Shown: in pieces, positions 37,436 through 49,800 of the stretch
How positions within the stretch are numbered: the stretch's first letter is position 1
How the letters are laid out: each line of letters begins with the position of its first letter
DNA from: Oreocharis arfaki
Lineage: Eukaryota; Chordata; Aves; Passeriformes; Paramythiidae
Reading direction: 5' to 3'
Assembly: GCA_013398015.1 (NCBI GenBank)
Contig: VZRR01009904.1
Location: forward strand, 248,001 to 312,000
DNA length: 64,000 bases
Position numbers and translations under genes: made by a program
Notes under the pieces: model-generated
Databases searched by the model: none
Seen by the model: only the letters and a program-made list of their open reading frames with translations
Told to the model about the DNA's origin: nothing

Positions 37436-39778
37436 GAAGTTCTTAAACACTACNTTCTTAAACCCTAGCCTGAAGTTCTCTGCATTGTCGCTGCTTTACA
37501 TTACTAATACAGCAGTTGAAATAAACCTGCGTGCTTTGCCTTTTCTTCCTCCACATTTTATTTCTGTAAATACTCCTGCAGTCTTGACTGTATTGCTCTC
37601 ACAGCACCAGGCTGTAAGCTGGCAGCAGTGAGGAGGTTTCCAGTATCGCAGTGCTGGTGTGTGGGCTCAGTGTTCAGGCTCAGGATATACCCCTTGAACA
37701 CTTTATTCCAGTGAAATGCATGCTCTTGTGAAAACCATGGTGCTGGGTGATGCCAGATCTGCTGCTGCTGCTGAGGGGGCTTTGCAGCATGAAATGTTCT
37801 TGTTTGTAGATGGATGCTGGATGCATCCTTCTGGCATGGAGAGGCAGTCATGAACCATTTTCCTCTGATTCTTAGTACTTCCATGGGTGTGTTTGTGTGC
37901 TTGCTTCCAACTTGCTCTTCCTGCTTGGCCCATCACCCTTGGTGTTTTTGCTCTGCCTGGAGTCATCCCATGCCATATCAAGAGCTGTTGCGTGCAAGGG
38001 GATGAATTTTGTGTGAATGTCCTAATCCTAGGACAGTCAGATCCTAATTTGATCTAGTTTAGATCTGCTGAAGGTGTGACTAAAACTGCAAGGACATATT
38101 ATTTCTCTTAACTTGCCTATCTGAAGATCATTATATTCTTGTTTAATGAGGTATTGTGTACTGAGTGCAACTAGTTAGTCTGTTTTGCAGTATCCTTTCT
38201 TATATTTATCTCTGTTCTGTAAAATACTTTAATTACCACATCTCTGTTTATGTAATGAAGTAACCATTACTGAAGGACTTGGGGGAATGGAATGACAGGA
38301 GTAGTAACATTATGAAATTACCCCCCTACATATATCCCTGGCCAAAATCTTCCTTTACCCCTTGCATTTTCAAATAGTTCGAAATCCCGCTGAGGTTAAA
38401 CTGTTTGAAACTAGCTTCTCTCCTTTGTCCCACATTTGTTACTCTTCCCTGAATTTCATACAAATGATTTATTTCTAAACTTCCTTATGCTGGTGCTGCT
38501 GGTGAGTGTGAAAGCTCAGCACTGTGGGTCCCGATGTGTCAGCAGCAGGCTGGAGGGTTTGCTGCTGATGCAAGGGGGCCAAAAATCTGCATCACTTTGC
38601 TAAAGATAGAGATGCAAAATAAAGTTTAAAATAGCTTCTTGTATTTTAACAAAATTCAATTGCAAAATCCTCAGTACTCGTGCTTCACCTGGTTTCCCAT
38701 AAAATAAATGTACCTACACTTTCATATATATGGACTATAGTTTATTCTGAAGTCCTTTTTATTGCTAACATTAAGCATGCTTGGGGCCTAGGAGGGTATT
38801 CAGAAAGGGAAGAAAAGGGTCATCTGGAGTTGGCAGGAAGCTGAAAGGCAAAGGGAACACATTCAAGGGGCAGTTAAGGCTTTGGGAATAGAAAGGAGAA
38901 GCTGGGCAGCTTTGGCAAATGGACAGAAAACGATTGACAGCTTTGATTATCAGTGCTGTCTTCCAGTTCTCGAGCAGCTGAGCATTTTCAATTCCAGTAC
39001 ATCTACAAAAGCAAACAGAAGTGTAAGCGTTGGTTCTTTGGAGAAGGGATGGTTTGTACTTTTGGAGGAGGAAAAAGAGGAGTCACCTCTGCAGTGACAG
39101 GGACTGGGAAACATTACTTTAAAGAGAAAACACAAATCAAGATTTCCAAAAGCAAGTGGCTAAAATTAGGCTTCGAAGTCCTAATTTAAGAACGGAGAAA
39201 GTGGCTATTTTCCAGAAAGGCTGAGCAGCCAGGCGTGACAGTACATTTCTCTCAGAAGCCAGAACAATTATTTAGATGCCTATTTTGGGGATTTTTTTGG
39301 AACTCGAGTTCAGGCACTTAGCTGTGAAAACTGGGATCTGTTACAGGGAGTTCTTGAGCAGCAGGGTGAGAGCTGGAGGATTCTTCTGGAAGGGAGCAGG
39401 CTCCCAGTGCTTTGAGCTTTCAGCTTAAAATGGTTTTTTGCTGGTGTTTGATTCCCTTAGAAAGGGTGCCACGGGACAGAAAGCAGACCTTTATATTTTT
39501 GTGCATCGTCTTTACACCTGGAAAGTTACTCCAAGAAGAAACTCAAGAAATACCATCAAAATGTGATCAAGAATTCTTAAATTACTTCATAGCATAAACC
39601 CTCCAGAATGTGTTTTCTGTGGAAAGCCTTGGAGAGGATTTCCTCTGAAGGGCAGGAGCTGGTTGAAATCCTCCAGTACGTAGTAGCCCTTTCTTCAGAA
39701 AGTAGTGATGTGCATTAGAAGAGCAGGTTGTCAGTGCTGGTAGCCTGTATGAAGCACTTTCTATAAATAGATCTTAAA

Positions 39779-39802
39779 ATATATATATATATATATATAT
39801 AT
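39779..39802. repeat. (AT)n microsatellite
   Basis: An uninterrupted AT dinucleotide tract of 12 units in intron 1, probably polymorphic. Confidence 0.95.
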
Positions 39803-40439
39803 TACAAGAAAAGCGTGTTTCTGTGTAGGCTTTGAACTGTATTTATGATTATCACACCAAGAAACACCGGGGCCATCCATGCCTGGACTGAGCAGTTGGG
39901 CAGAGTGTCACATCTTCTGCCCAAATATTTGGGTGGCTGCTGGAACATAGGGTTTGTCTCAGCTCATAGTGCCAGAAATGAACTGAGGATGCCAAATGAT
40001 CTTTGGATGTCCAGAAAAACCTGTCTGTCAAAATCCAGAGGATTATTGAAAAAAGTAGTATTTTAATGATGTTGCTCGACCTTGTTGGGGCAAGGTGCAA
40101 GTTTACCCGTTGTTGTGTTTGTGTTGCAGGATTAAAGTCCAGTTTGTTTAAAGCATCAGATAGAGGTTTTTTTCTGGATTAGATATTTGTACTTGAAGGA
40201 GTGAAATGTCTTCTAGGTTGTAAGCCTGAGTGCTTCCAGACTCTGATCCAACTTGCCCTGGTCAGGGGCCTTACTGCACTGGTAAAATTTGGTGGCAGAG
40301 AGGATTTTTTTTTCCATTGTAGAAAGGTAGGTTAGATAAAAATAACTGGTGTATATAGAGGTACATGTTTTAAAAAGCGTTGTCTGGCCTAATTGGGTCT
40401 TTTTTTTTTTTTTCGTTACTGTAGGTACTGAATAAGGCT

Positions 40440-41566
40440 ACAAATGTTGTTGGTCATTTCCTACAAGGCCTTTGACACAGTCCAACCAAACATCCTTCTC
40501 TCTAAATTGGAGACTTAGGGATTTGATGGGTGGATTGTTCACTGGAAAAGGAATTGGTTGGATGATCACATCCAGAAGGTAGTGGTCAGCAACTCAGAGT
40601 CCTGATGGACAAAGTGGTGTCCCCTGGGGCTCCGTACTGGGACCAGTACTGTTTAACGTCTCCATCAATGACATGGGGGGGGGGGGGGGGGGGGGGGGGG
40701 ATGGGGCCGCCTTCNCAAGTGCACCCTTGGCAGGTTTGCCAACAACAGCAAGCTGAGTGGTGTGGTTGACATGGTTGGGGTGGCGTCCAAAGGGATCTGG
40801 ACAGGCTCAAGGAGTGAGTCTTGGGAGCCTCATGAGGTTCAGCAAGGCCAAGTGTAAGGTCCTGTACCTGGGCTGGGGAAGTCCACAGCATCAGTATGGT
40901 TGGGGGGATGAAGGGATTGAGAGCAGCCCTGCTGAGAAGGACTTGGGGTGCTGGTAGAGAAGAGCTGGCAATATGTGCTTTCAACCCAGAAAGCCAGTTA
41001 TATCCTGGGCTGCATCAAAAGCAACATGGTCACCAGGATGAGGGAGGGGATTCTGCCCCTCCTCTCTGGTGAGACCCACCTGGAGTGCTGCATCCAGCTC
41101 GGGGGGCCTCAGCACAGGAAAGACATGGACATATTAGAGTGGATCCAGAGGAGGTCAGAGGGCTGGAGCACCTCTCCCTATGGAGACAGGCTGAGAGAGC
41201 TGGGGCTGCTCAGCCTGGAGAAGGGAAGGCTCCAGGGAGATCTTATTGGGGCTTTCTAGTACCTAAAAGGGGCCTACAAGAAAAATGGGTACAAACTTTA
41301 TAATAGGGACTGTAGTGTTAGGACAGGGGGCAATGCTTTTGAACTAGAAGAAGGCAGATTTACACTACATGTAAGGAAGAAGTTTTTTCAGTGAGGGCAT
41401 TGAAACACTGGAACATCTTGGTCACAGAGGTGGTAGATGCTCCATCCATGAAAACTTTCAAGTTTGGATGAGGCTCTGAGCAGCCTGAGTGGAAGATGGT
41501 GGGGGAGTTAGACTAGATAATCTTCAAAGGTCTCTTCCAAACCATACCGTTCCATGATTCTGTGAA
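40440..41566 (+). mobile_element. CR1 LINE fragment with RT remnant, sense to ELOVL5
   Basis: The 5' end encodes A-F-D-T-V, the CR1 reverse-transcriptase motif, then leads into the L-F-N-V-S-I-N-D region. The RT C-terminus (K-C-K-V-L-Y-L-G) and the 3'UTR (CTGGGGCTGCTCAGCCTGGA, TCTTCCAAACCATACCGTTC) follow, ending in CATGATTCTGTGAAT. The middle is disrupted by a 26-G tract and an N where ordinary CR1 sequence should be. Confidence 0.9.
40675..40700. repeat. 26-base G homopolymer inside a CR1
   Basis: A pure G tract from 40675 to 40700 replaces the expected CR1 sequence, with a single N at 40715. It could form a G-quadruplex if real, but see the finding on artefact. Confidence 0.95.
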
Positions 41567-43371
41567 TAGTGTGCCTTGCTGTGAGATGACTTGTAGGTAA
41601 AGGAGCATTGCTGCTGACCTGCTCGTTTATGTGGTCAGCTGCAGAATTTGCTTACTTTCAGTATTGGGAAATAGGCCGATTGCAGTGTTTCAAATGGCCA
41701 CTGGTTTAATTTTTCTGGGAGTCGATGTGTCTCTGAATTGGGAAACTATTCTAATTTAAAAAGAACCCTTGTAGTTGTTGCTGTTGAAGCAGTGTTTAAT
41801 GTTGTGTGGCTGTTGGCAGGAGACTTGATGCATTTTCACATGACCCCCTCTGGAACAAAAGCAGATTGTTTCCTTCTGTTTTTCTGTTACACAAATGAGT
41901 TCCTTTTGAAACAATTTCTTTTTCTGCAAATTCTGGAAATCGACACCAGGAGTAGTTTTTCCTTCGCTGTGTCTTTTACAATCTGCTGTCTGATAATGCT
42001 GGCACAAAAAGCTGCTTTGGGGTACCAGCCCAAAAAGGCTGAGACCTCTGCAGAAAGCCTCCTCCTCTTGGGGAATGAGTTTTTCTTCCAGTTTTATCAA
42101 GGGGTTCAACATGGACTTTCATTTTTGCTGTCTTTGCTATAGCTAGGCAGAGTTTGTTTCTGGTTTCTTAGTTGTTTCATTTACATTTATGCGTTTTTAG
42201 TATCCAGCAAGTGTAGCAATGTATGTAGCAAGTCAGCTCTGGGCTGAGCTTTTTTGCAAATTTTTGTATAACAAACCTTTGGTTTTGTACCAGCCTCTCC
42301 CATCTGAAGCCTTTGCCTGTGAAAAGGGTAGTTGAAGTCAGATGTAGATTATTGGCTGATGCAGTGCTGCATAACTAGATCAATCAGTACTGGATCAATA
42401 GGGCAACAAATTGATTAAGTGGGGATCTCAAACAACAAAATGAATCATCCACCAGGGAGTGGGTTTTGTGGTGATACTTAATAGCTGACAAATTTTAAAA
42501 AAGGATGGGGTGGCAAAAAAGGGTGTTTTCTCTAGATATCTTTTTTTCTCCTTGTAGTTATATGCTCATTTCTCACACCCGTCCTGTTGTTCACACTTCT
42601 AGTGACACGAGTTACATTTCCTTATTCCTAGGACACCAGTGTGGTAGTGCTGTGGCCATTCACACAAGCGCTCGCAGTACCATAGCTGGTGAGGTGACAT
42701 AATCCCAAAAATGCACTTTCTTCTGAAGTGTTTGCTGACTTGGGCTGGGCCTCTTAAGTCAGAAAATAAAACCAGTATGAATCAGGGCTGCAAAATACTT
42801 TTTGGCACTTCTGGTTATTTTGATCAAGCCCTTTTGTTTGTGCCTGGTGACCAGATTCCAGTGATATTTCCGTGGCTTTCTGTGGTCCAAAGCAGTATGA
42901 CATGGAAGGGAAAGTCTCTTCTGTGTGTCCCTGAGAGGCGCGCAGGGAACAGCGGGTGGTGGTGCAGGCAGAAATCCCTGGGGAGCCTATTGGCCTCCTG
43001 CCTGGGGCCCTGCCGTGCAAGGGATGCGGGCTTATGTAGAAGACCACAGAATGGAAATGCATAACCCAAGCCTCTTCTATTTGCATGGTCCCATGGGAAG
43101 TCAGAGCCCCTGCAGGCCTTCCAGCACTGGCTCCCAGACCCACTTCGGACTGGGGAGAAAGCATAATTTGAATCCTGCTTGGCATTTTTTGTTGGACCTG
43201 GAAGAAATGGAGGTTTCAGTCCCAGTTGACTAAAACCAGAGGATATATGATTAATTTAACTTTCATAAATCAAAAATCCCCTAGAGATGGGGTTTTCACA
43301 GGTGGACGAGAGAGGTTTCTTTAGGTAGAACTAAAAAAAAATAGATACTAATTTTTTTTCTTAGCAACTAC

Positions 43372-43619
43372 ATATAAGAGGACACAGTCTTAAGCTGCGC
43401 AAAGGAAAATATAGGTTGGATATTAGGAAAAAGTTTTTTACACAAAGAGTGAGAAGGTACTAGAATGGTCTACCCGAGGAAGTGGTGGAGTCACCATCCC
43501 TAGATGTGTTTAAAAAGAGATTGGATGTGGCACTCGGTGCCATGGTTTAGTTGAGTGTTAGGGCATGGGTTGGACTCGATGATCTCGAAGGTCTTTTCCA
43601 ACCTGGTGATTCTGTGATA
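43372..43619 (+). mobile_element. CR1 3' fragment in intron 1, sense strand
   Basis: GAGGACACAGTCTTAAGCTG, AGGTTGGATATTAGGAAAAA and GGTTGGACTCGATGATCTCG, ending TGATTCTGTGATA, is the typical CR1 3' terminus. It is about 250 bp and low in divergence near the end. Confidence 0.9.
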
Positions 43620-44558
43620 AGCTTGTGTAATTGTTTTGGTTGATGCTGTGGGTATGCTGACAGCTTGTGTTGCTTATGTTACTTCCACATAACTGAAAAT
43701 TGTTGTTAATATTAGTACTTTTAGGAAAGGAGAAACACCAAGAAGTGAAAACCATTCTATTAGAAGTGGATAAAATTTTATTAGTGAAAGTTCAGTGCAG
43801 TTCTGGGTAGAAAAGAAGAAATTGGAAGGATTGGGGGTTTTTCTTAATCAAGAAGAAATTTACTTCCTCTTCTCTTGAGAACAGCTTTGTGCACAGTTGT
43901 CCCTGCTCACAGACAGTGTTGCTGCTTCTTTCCTGCTTTAACCATAGTGAGGTACACAACGTGAGTGCCTCTGTGTGCACACCAGGTGCTACCAGTAAGT
44001 AGTGGCCACGTGAGGAGCTGACAGATGACATTTGAAACACTCTACTGATGTTGGATGGATTTTATCTGGTAATGTCTTACCAGTAAGCAGTTTCTGGAAC
44101 TGGAGATGCTCATGCCATGAGATGCTGTATTTTCTCCCTGGCCCCTGCAGCCGTCTCTGTCACTCGGTGACTGTTGATCTCTGGTTTTATGGGCTGTTAA
44201 TCACAGCTGTAATCAGTCACCTATCTGCAGGTGATAGCAGAGCCAGTTTTTACTTTTTTCCTCCTTCCCTCCTCCTCTCTAGATAGCCTTGCTAGTTATT
44301 TGAGACTCTTTGTTAAAATAGCTTCATAGTGTTTATCTGAAAATTTCAATGTTGCTGGCTTTGTCAAAGTCCAGTCCTCCTCCTCACTGAGGGATCTTTC
44401 AAGATGCCATCTTTTATTTGCATGTACAAAATACAGAATTAGAAATCTGGTTAATTAGAATCAGGTTAATCTGAACTCATTATTTTAAGCTTCTGTGCAT
44501 CTATAGCTATGATTGAATACTTCAGTGGGAAGTGTAGCTCATACACCAGTGACTCTCC

Positions 44559-44655
44559 GAGACTAGAATAAGCTTTATGTACTGAGAAAGCCCCTCTGAG
44601 ACTAGAATAAGCTTTATGTACTGAGAAAGCCCAGCTTTATATGCTGAGAAAGCCC
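44559..44655. repeat. 39-bp tandem repeat, about 2.5 copies, before the start-codon exon
   Basis: GAGACTAGAATAAGCTTTAT begins at 44559 and again at 44598. A third, partial unit (AGCTTTATATGCTGAGAAAG) ends near 44655. It lies 125 bp upstream of the exon carrying the ATG. Confidence 0.9.
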
Positions 44656-44788
44656 ATTACGTTTGCTGGAATTTTTGCATACTAGTATTTTCTTTGTTAA
44701 CCCTAACAGAATGTGTTCAGATGATTAAACTATTTTTTCTGAGCAGAACTAACTGTCTCCTTTTTTTTGCATTTCACTAGGTTGTAGA

Positions 44789-44846
44789 ATGGAACATATG
44801 GATAAAACAATCAATAGTTACTTTGATGTTTGGCTTGGACCCAGAG
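44789..44846 (+). CDS. ELOVL5: ELOVL5 first coding exon (residues 1-19 plus one base of codon 20)
   Basis: The acceptor AG is at 44779-44780 after a T-rich tract, and the exon begins at 44781. Only 8 nt of 5'UTR precede the ATG in this exon, so the rest of the 5'UTR must lie in an upstream non-coding exon. The ATG has A at -3 and G at +4, a strong Kozak context, and the peptide opens MEHMDK, matching the ELOVL5 N-terminus. The donor is GTAAGA directly after the first base of the codon for Asp20 (phase 1). The segment is cytosolic or lumenal tail sequence ahead of the first hydrophobic helix. Residues 4-15 are the least conserved part relative to the mammalian protein. Confidence 0.96.
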
Positions 44847-46698
44847 GTAAGATTTCTCAAAAGTTAACACATGAATAAAACTGATCTTACTAGAACATAA
44901 GAAACATTTTTCCTCTAACTTGACATTGACAGGTGACTACTTTGTGTAGGATGTGCAAAGCATCAAAATGTATGACAGTGTAATAAATAAGAGTCTATTC
45001 AATGCTTCTCATCTTTTGACCTGAAGAAGTCATTCTTCTCACTATCAGTTAAGCTCATGTTCTTTGTTTTAGTGACTTACCTCACTCAGATCTTTGCTGC
45101 TTTTTTTTTTCTTAATTTAGTAATAGCTTTTATTCTAAAAAAGCCACTTTAATTTGCATTTAATTAAATAAAAATACTCTTGCCTTCATAACTAGAACAC
45201 CTATGGAATTTTTCACTAAAAATACCTGTAATTTTTGGAAAACGCTGCTTCTTTGAAACCATTCTTTTTTAAAGAAGCAATAGTTTTGGTAGGTTTTGCC
45301 CTGGGAAAAACTCTGCAGGTGGAGAACTGCAATCCTGGTCAATGTGAGGAAGGGAGAGGCCAGGGGACCAGGACAAGTCGTGGCCTCATGCTGAGGGCTT
45401 GGGTAGGATGGTCCAGTTCCACCTGGCTCTGACCTGGGGAATTAAATGACTGCATCCTGCACAGAGTGTGCAGAGCACTGCTGCTCAGTGGCATATACTT
45501 TCTTCCTCTGACTGCTGCAGTGATGCCTTGTCTCTGTCTCAGTGAAGATCCTTCTTCACAGGACAAAGTCCACAGGAGGTGGAACAAGCCTCTCATTCTT
45601 CTAAGTGTGTTTTATATTTGCTTTTATCAGTATCTCAGTGCCCTTGTTGCCCCTCTCTTCATACTAAGCCTGTTTAAATTAACCTGGATGTTCTGATACA
45701 ACACACTGTGTGTGCTGGCATATGGTCTCTGTTTGCTGTGTGTGAAAAATAATGAACCATAAAGGTGGCAAATCCAAACAAAACCATCCAAACAAAAAAC
45801 TTCCCAACCTAGTTCTAAGGCCTCATTTCTTACATTCAGGATCCACATATGACTCCTCTAAAATTAGGTCAGGACCGTGAATGACAGTAATACTTGAATT
45901 GTTCATTTATAGTTTGGTTATCTTGGTTGCAGTACTATGGGCTGACTTTACTGAGAGGAGTGAGATACTGAGCTGTTGCCAGGTATGGACAGCACCGTTG
46001 TGGTTCAGAAGGATCACACAATTGTTCCCCTAAAATTCTCTGGTTCAGGGTGGTTTATGTGCTTTTCCTGAGAAGTCGATGCATTGCCAGCCAGACTGGT
46101 TACTCGGGTTGGACTGACTGCTTTGTGTTCCATTGCTCATACAAGGACTCCAACATTTAATTCTTTCTAATAGCACATACAAAAGTGTAATTGTATTAGT
46201 ATTGACTGGAAAATAATTATCAGGGTCATCCACCAATAACTACAGGGGTATCTGCTTCACTCCTAGGTTTGCTGACTCTAGGAAATAAGGTGTCTACCAT
46301 TGGGGAGAGTTGGTTTGAGAAAATAAAGGGAACAGATTTGCTGAAGCGTTTCTTTATAATTTAAGCTTATCTTAAAGTTATAAAGTTTCTTTACAATTTA
46401 AGTGGTATTCAAGTGAGTGACAGTTCTGAATGGTAATGAATATTTTAAAATAATAGCGGTAATAACTTAAGAATATTTTTGCCTTACAAAAAGAATTATT
46501 TCTGCTTTCTTTAACAAATATATAAATAAAATTGTTGTATGTAATTAGCGATGTGGCCCTTAATTAAAGGGCTTGCTGCACTTCCTTTGTCTTTCTTTGG
46601 TATTCCAGCACTGAAAGCATTTTGGGTACAGCTATTTTTAGATGTGTTGAATTCTTCTCCTTACAAAATCTAAATGTTTGTATGTTTTTTTGTTTCAG
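44847..46698 (+). other. ELOVL5: ELOVL5 intron 2 (phase 1, 1852 bp)
   Basis: GTAAGA...CAG boundaries. AT-rich, no repeat or other gene recognised. Confidence 0.9.
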
Positions 46699-46886
46699 AC
46701 CCCAGAGTAAAAGGATGGCTTCTTCTGGAGAACTATACACCTACTTTTATCTTCTCAGTCTTGTACTTACTAATCGTATGGCTAGGACCAAAATACATGC
46801 GGAATAAGCAGCCGTTCTCATGCAGGGGTATTCTAGTGGTCTACAACCTTGGACTTACACTGCTTTCTCTGTATATGTTTTATGAG
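46699..46886 (+). CDS. ELOVL5: ELOVL5 coding exon (residues 20-82)
   Basis: The acceptor is TTTGTTTCAG ending at 46698 and the donor is GAG|GTAAGA at 46887. The exon completes Asp20 and encodes the first two hydrophobic segments, around residues 32-49 and 62-81. Between them is the very highly conserved loop W-L-G-P-K-Y-M-R-N-K-Q-P-F (residues about 46-58). Length is 188 nt and it ends in phase 0. The open frame runs past the donor into the intron, which is chance read-through. Confidence 0.97.
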
Positions 46887-49800
46887 GTAAGAGAAAAAGG
46901 GTTGGTCAGGCTTGTTTTGCATTGTCTGTTTTAATTACATTGCCTTGTGTTGAAAATAGTCTCTGAGCACAGTACTCCTAGATTGGGGAAGCATCTGCAT
47001 AAGTTGTACAACCATTTTCAATATCACTTCTCTGAGGAGAAAACCGTGATTGTAATGTTACCTCTAAGGATGGTGTGAAACAAATCTTGCTTTAAACATC
47101 CTTGCTGACCTTGATTAGCAGTGTTTCAAATGCACTTTTCTCAGTTGGTGCAAGTGAAGGCCTGATCTTTCTTTCAGCATGAACTTGGCTGCTCCTTCAG
47201 TAACTTCTCCTTGCTCGATGTGATTGTGCTGGTGCACTGTACAAAGTACTTTAGCAAAACTGTGGCTTTGTCTGAAGGGCAAAACATATTTTATTTACTT
47301 GTGTTTAATCATGCACACACTCCTTGCATCTGTTTCTGCAAGCTTGCAATAGGTTCTTTCGCATCCTTTTAGTTTTGCTGGGAAAAAAATGTTGCTGAAA
47401 CAATGCCATTGTGATTCATCTCTTTCTTTGAACTTAAAATCTAAACATACAAATATATTACAAACTGAATTGAACTTTCTATGGACTTATTTCCTTTCAT
47501 AAAAACCCAAAGATTTAGGCAGTGTAAAGTTTTCCACTTCATAGAGAGCTCTTCAGCTGCTTTTATTGAGAACTGTGTATTTTTGTTCGAGTGAAAATGA
47601 GGAACTATGGTAGTGTAAATAAAGATGTGGTCAGAAAATTACTGTTTTGCTTTAATGTACAGAATATTCTGGCACACTTTTAACCAAAGTATTTCTCCTT
47701 TCTGTAAGGAGATATTTCATTTTCAACATCCTCTTTTCAATTCTTTCAATACAGTCTTTTCAAATACAACCTAGGGATAAAACTACTAATCTCTTTTTGG
47801 GGGGGGGTTTCTGCATGTGCTTAGAAGTATACAAGCTGCAATTCTCCTTTAAGTTTGTTGTTAATTCTATAGTGTTTTACAAGGTGAGTGTTTAGAGATG
47901 AAAAGATTTGAAGTCAATGTTATTTCTCTTGTGTAGTGAATTGTCTACTCAAAAATTACTGAGTTGGGTTGTTAAGGACTTGGATACTTAATTGTTCAGT
48001 TGGGAGCAGTTTTGGATTCAGTATGTACTTGAAACTACTTGTGTTCTTGATGTGCTTACATTTCTAACCTCCTTGTCTCAGGGTGTTATAAGCCAGAAAA
48101 CACATGTGTTGATCATTTTAATTTGTGTAAATGTAGTGTTGATGTTGACTTCAGTGTACATCTGCATTATTTTATGCAGATTTTATTTACTGTTATATAG
48201 TGATCTATTGTTTTAACCTCCAGTTATGTTATTGAGAGTTTACAAGTGCAGACTTTACTTCAGTTGTACCAAGTGTGGATAAAACTCTCAGGATAGCCGA
48301 TCTTTCTTTCTTCAGTACTTGGAATAAGTAGTTTCTAAATTACTGTAACATTCTGCTGTGTTACAAAACCTGCTGGTAAATTTAAACAAGAGAAAGTACC
48401 TGAACTGTTGATCTTATAAATGCCTTTTTCTCGCTAACAATAAACTGTTTACTTAGAAAGGACTGTTCATTACATACTGAAGAAGTCTTCATACTTGTAG
48501 CCAGATAAAAAGCTTTTATATTGTGGAGCAATGACACAACTAAAATACAGTGAATATTAAGACCACTCCTTCATATAAAATAAAATGCTTTATGTTAAAA
48601 TGAGTCTTGCTCCTAATCTAACATTATCCGTATGGAAGTGTTCATTAGTATTGTAAATACACCTTCTCTTTGTAAATGGGCATACGTGAAGCTAGAGCAT
48701 TGTGAAGATTATTAAACACATGATAGTTGCAATGAAATGTGGTTGGCAGCACTTACAAGCGGGATGTGAGGGCTCTGCAACAAGGGACTGATCCCATAAA
48801 AATGCTGCAAAGCAGAGAGCCATGCTGACATTACACCACACTGCTTGATGTTTGCAGGGAGGGAGCCAAGGGCATAGGGAAAAAATGGGTTCTTGCACCT
48901 GCAGGTGCGTTCTCTATCTGAAGTACCTGCACAATTACCTCTCCTGATGCACAGCATGTGATAACCTTACTTGTATCTCATCAGTCTTGGAAATTTTCCT
49001 TTGAAGGATTAGCCCTATAGCAGTAGCACTTTATAGTACACTTACTTGCTTTTAAGACAAAATGCTGAAGAGCAGCATTCAAAAAACTTGTGTAGCTCCC
49101 TGTTCTCTTCTTTGTTGTCATTTTGATTTTCAGTTGGAAACTCAAATTTTTTAGTCCTACTGTGAGGAAAATCATAAAATGTCATCATTTATGAACTTGT
49201 TCAGTAGCGTGTCTGAAAAGAAGTTGCTTTAATAGCTTGTGTACAATACACCTGAAATGCTACTTTGAAGTTTTTCCTGAGTTATAGCTATGGTGATTCA
49301 GATCATGATTCACAGCATCACAGCTCAGTTTGCATATTATATGACCAAAACAAGTTAAAGTGAGGCATCCTCCCAACTGGGATGAAAAGGATGACCTGCT
49401 TGATTTTCTGACCTTTGTGTCTGAATGGTTGTAAGCAATAACATGGGGGAATTTGGCATCATAGGATTTGTGTGACTCTAGACATTGTGTATTTTGGTCT
49501 AAAATGGCTAGAAGTCTGAGGCCTCTTGTGTGGAATTCTAATAGTTTCTGTCTGTGTTTTAATAAATAAAAAATACCTTTTTTATTTGGATATTTAATGA
49601 CTTGGCTGGGTTTTGGTACTCTCAGAGAAGCAGACTGCACTTGTCCTAGACAGTATAAAAGGCAAGGCAGATCTAAGGGAGCTGGAGAGGTTTCTCCAGG
49701 CTGATTTGTCACATACTTCAGGAGGACGTGATGTTCTTTGGGGGCAAACAATGTTTATTCTGTAAAAATCTACAGTGCTTGGACTTCAGGGAGAAATAAC

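Larger units (their letters stand above)
22511..44780 (+). other. ELOVL5: Probable ELOVL5 intron 1 (5' boundary unresolved)
   Basis: About 22 kb between the CpG island and the start-codon exon. It holds the CpG shore (to about 23.48 kb), an 18-bp palindrome, a solo LTR, three CR1 fragments, A, AT and G tracts and a 39-bp tandem repeat. The remaining stretches (22.5-29.7, 30.3-36.5, 37.2-40.4, 41.6-43.4 and 43.6-44.6 kb) are AT-rich, with no other element or exon recognised. The acceptor at 44779-44780 is clear; the donor is not. Confidence 0.7.

Noticed and set aside
40675..40700. Poly-G as a telomeric or regulatory G-quadruplex element
   Set aside because: It interrupts a CR1 and lies by an N, so a sequencing or gap-filling artefact is more likely.
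46674..46934. 86-residue frame covering an ELOVL5 exon
   Set aside because: The true exon is 46699-46886; both ends of the frame are intron read-through.
49260..49751. 163-residue minus frame in intron 3
   Set aside because: No recognisable domain and no promoter or splice context; chance frame.
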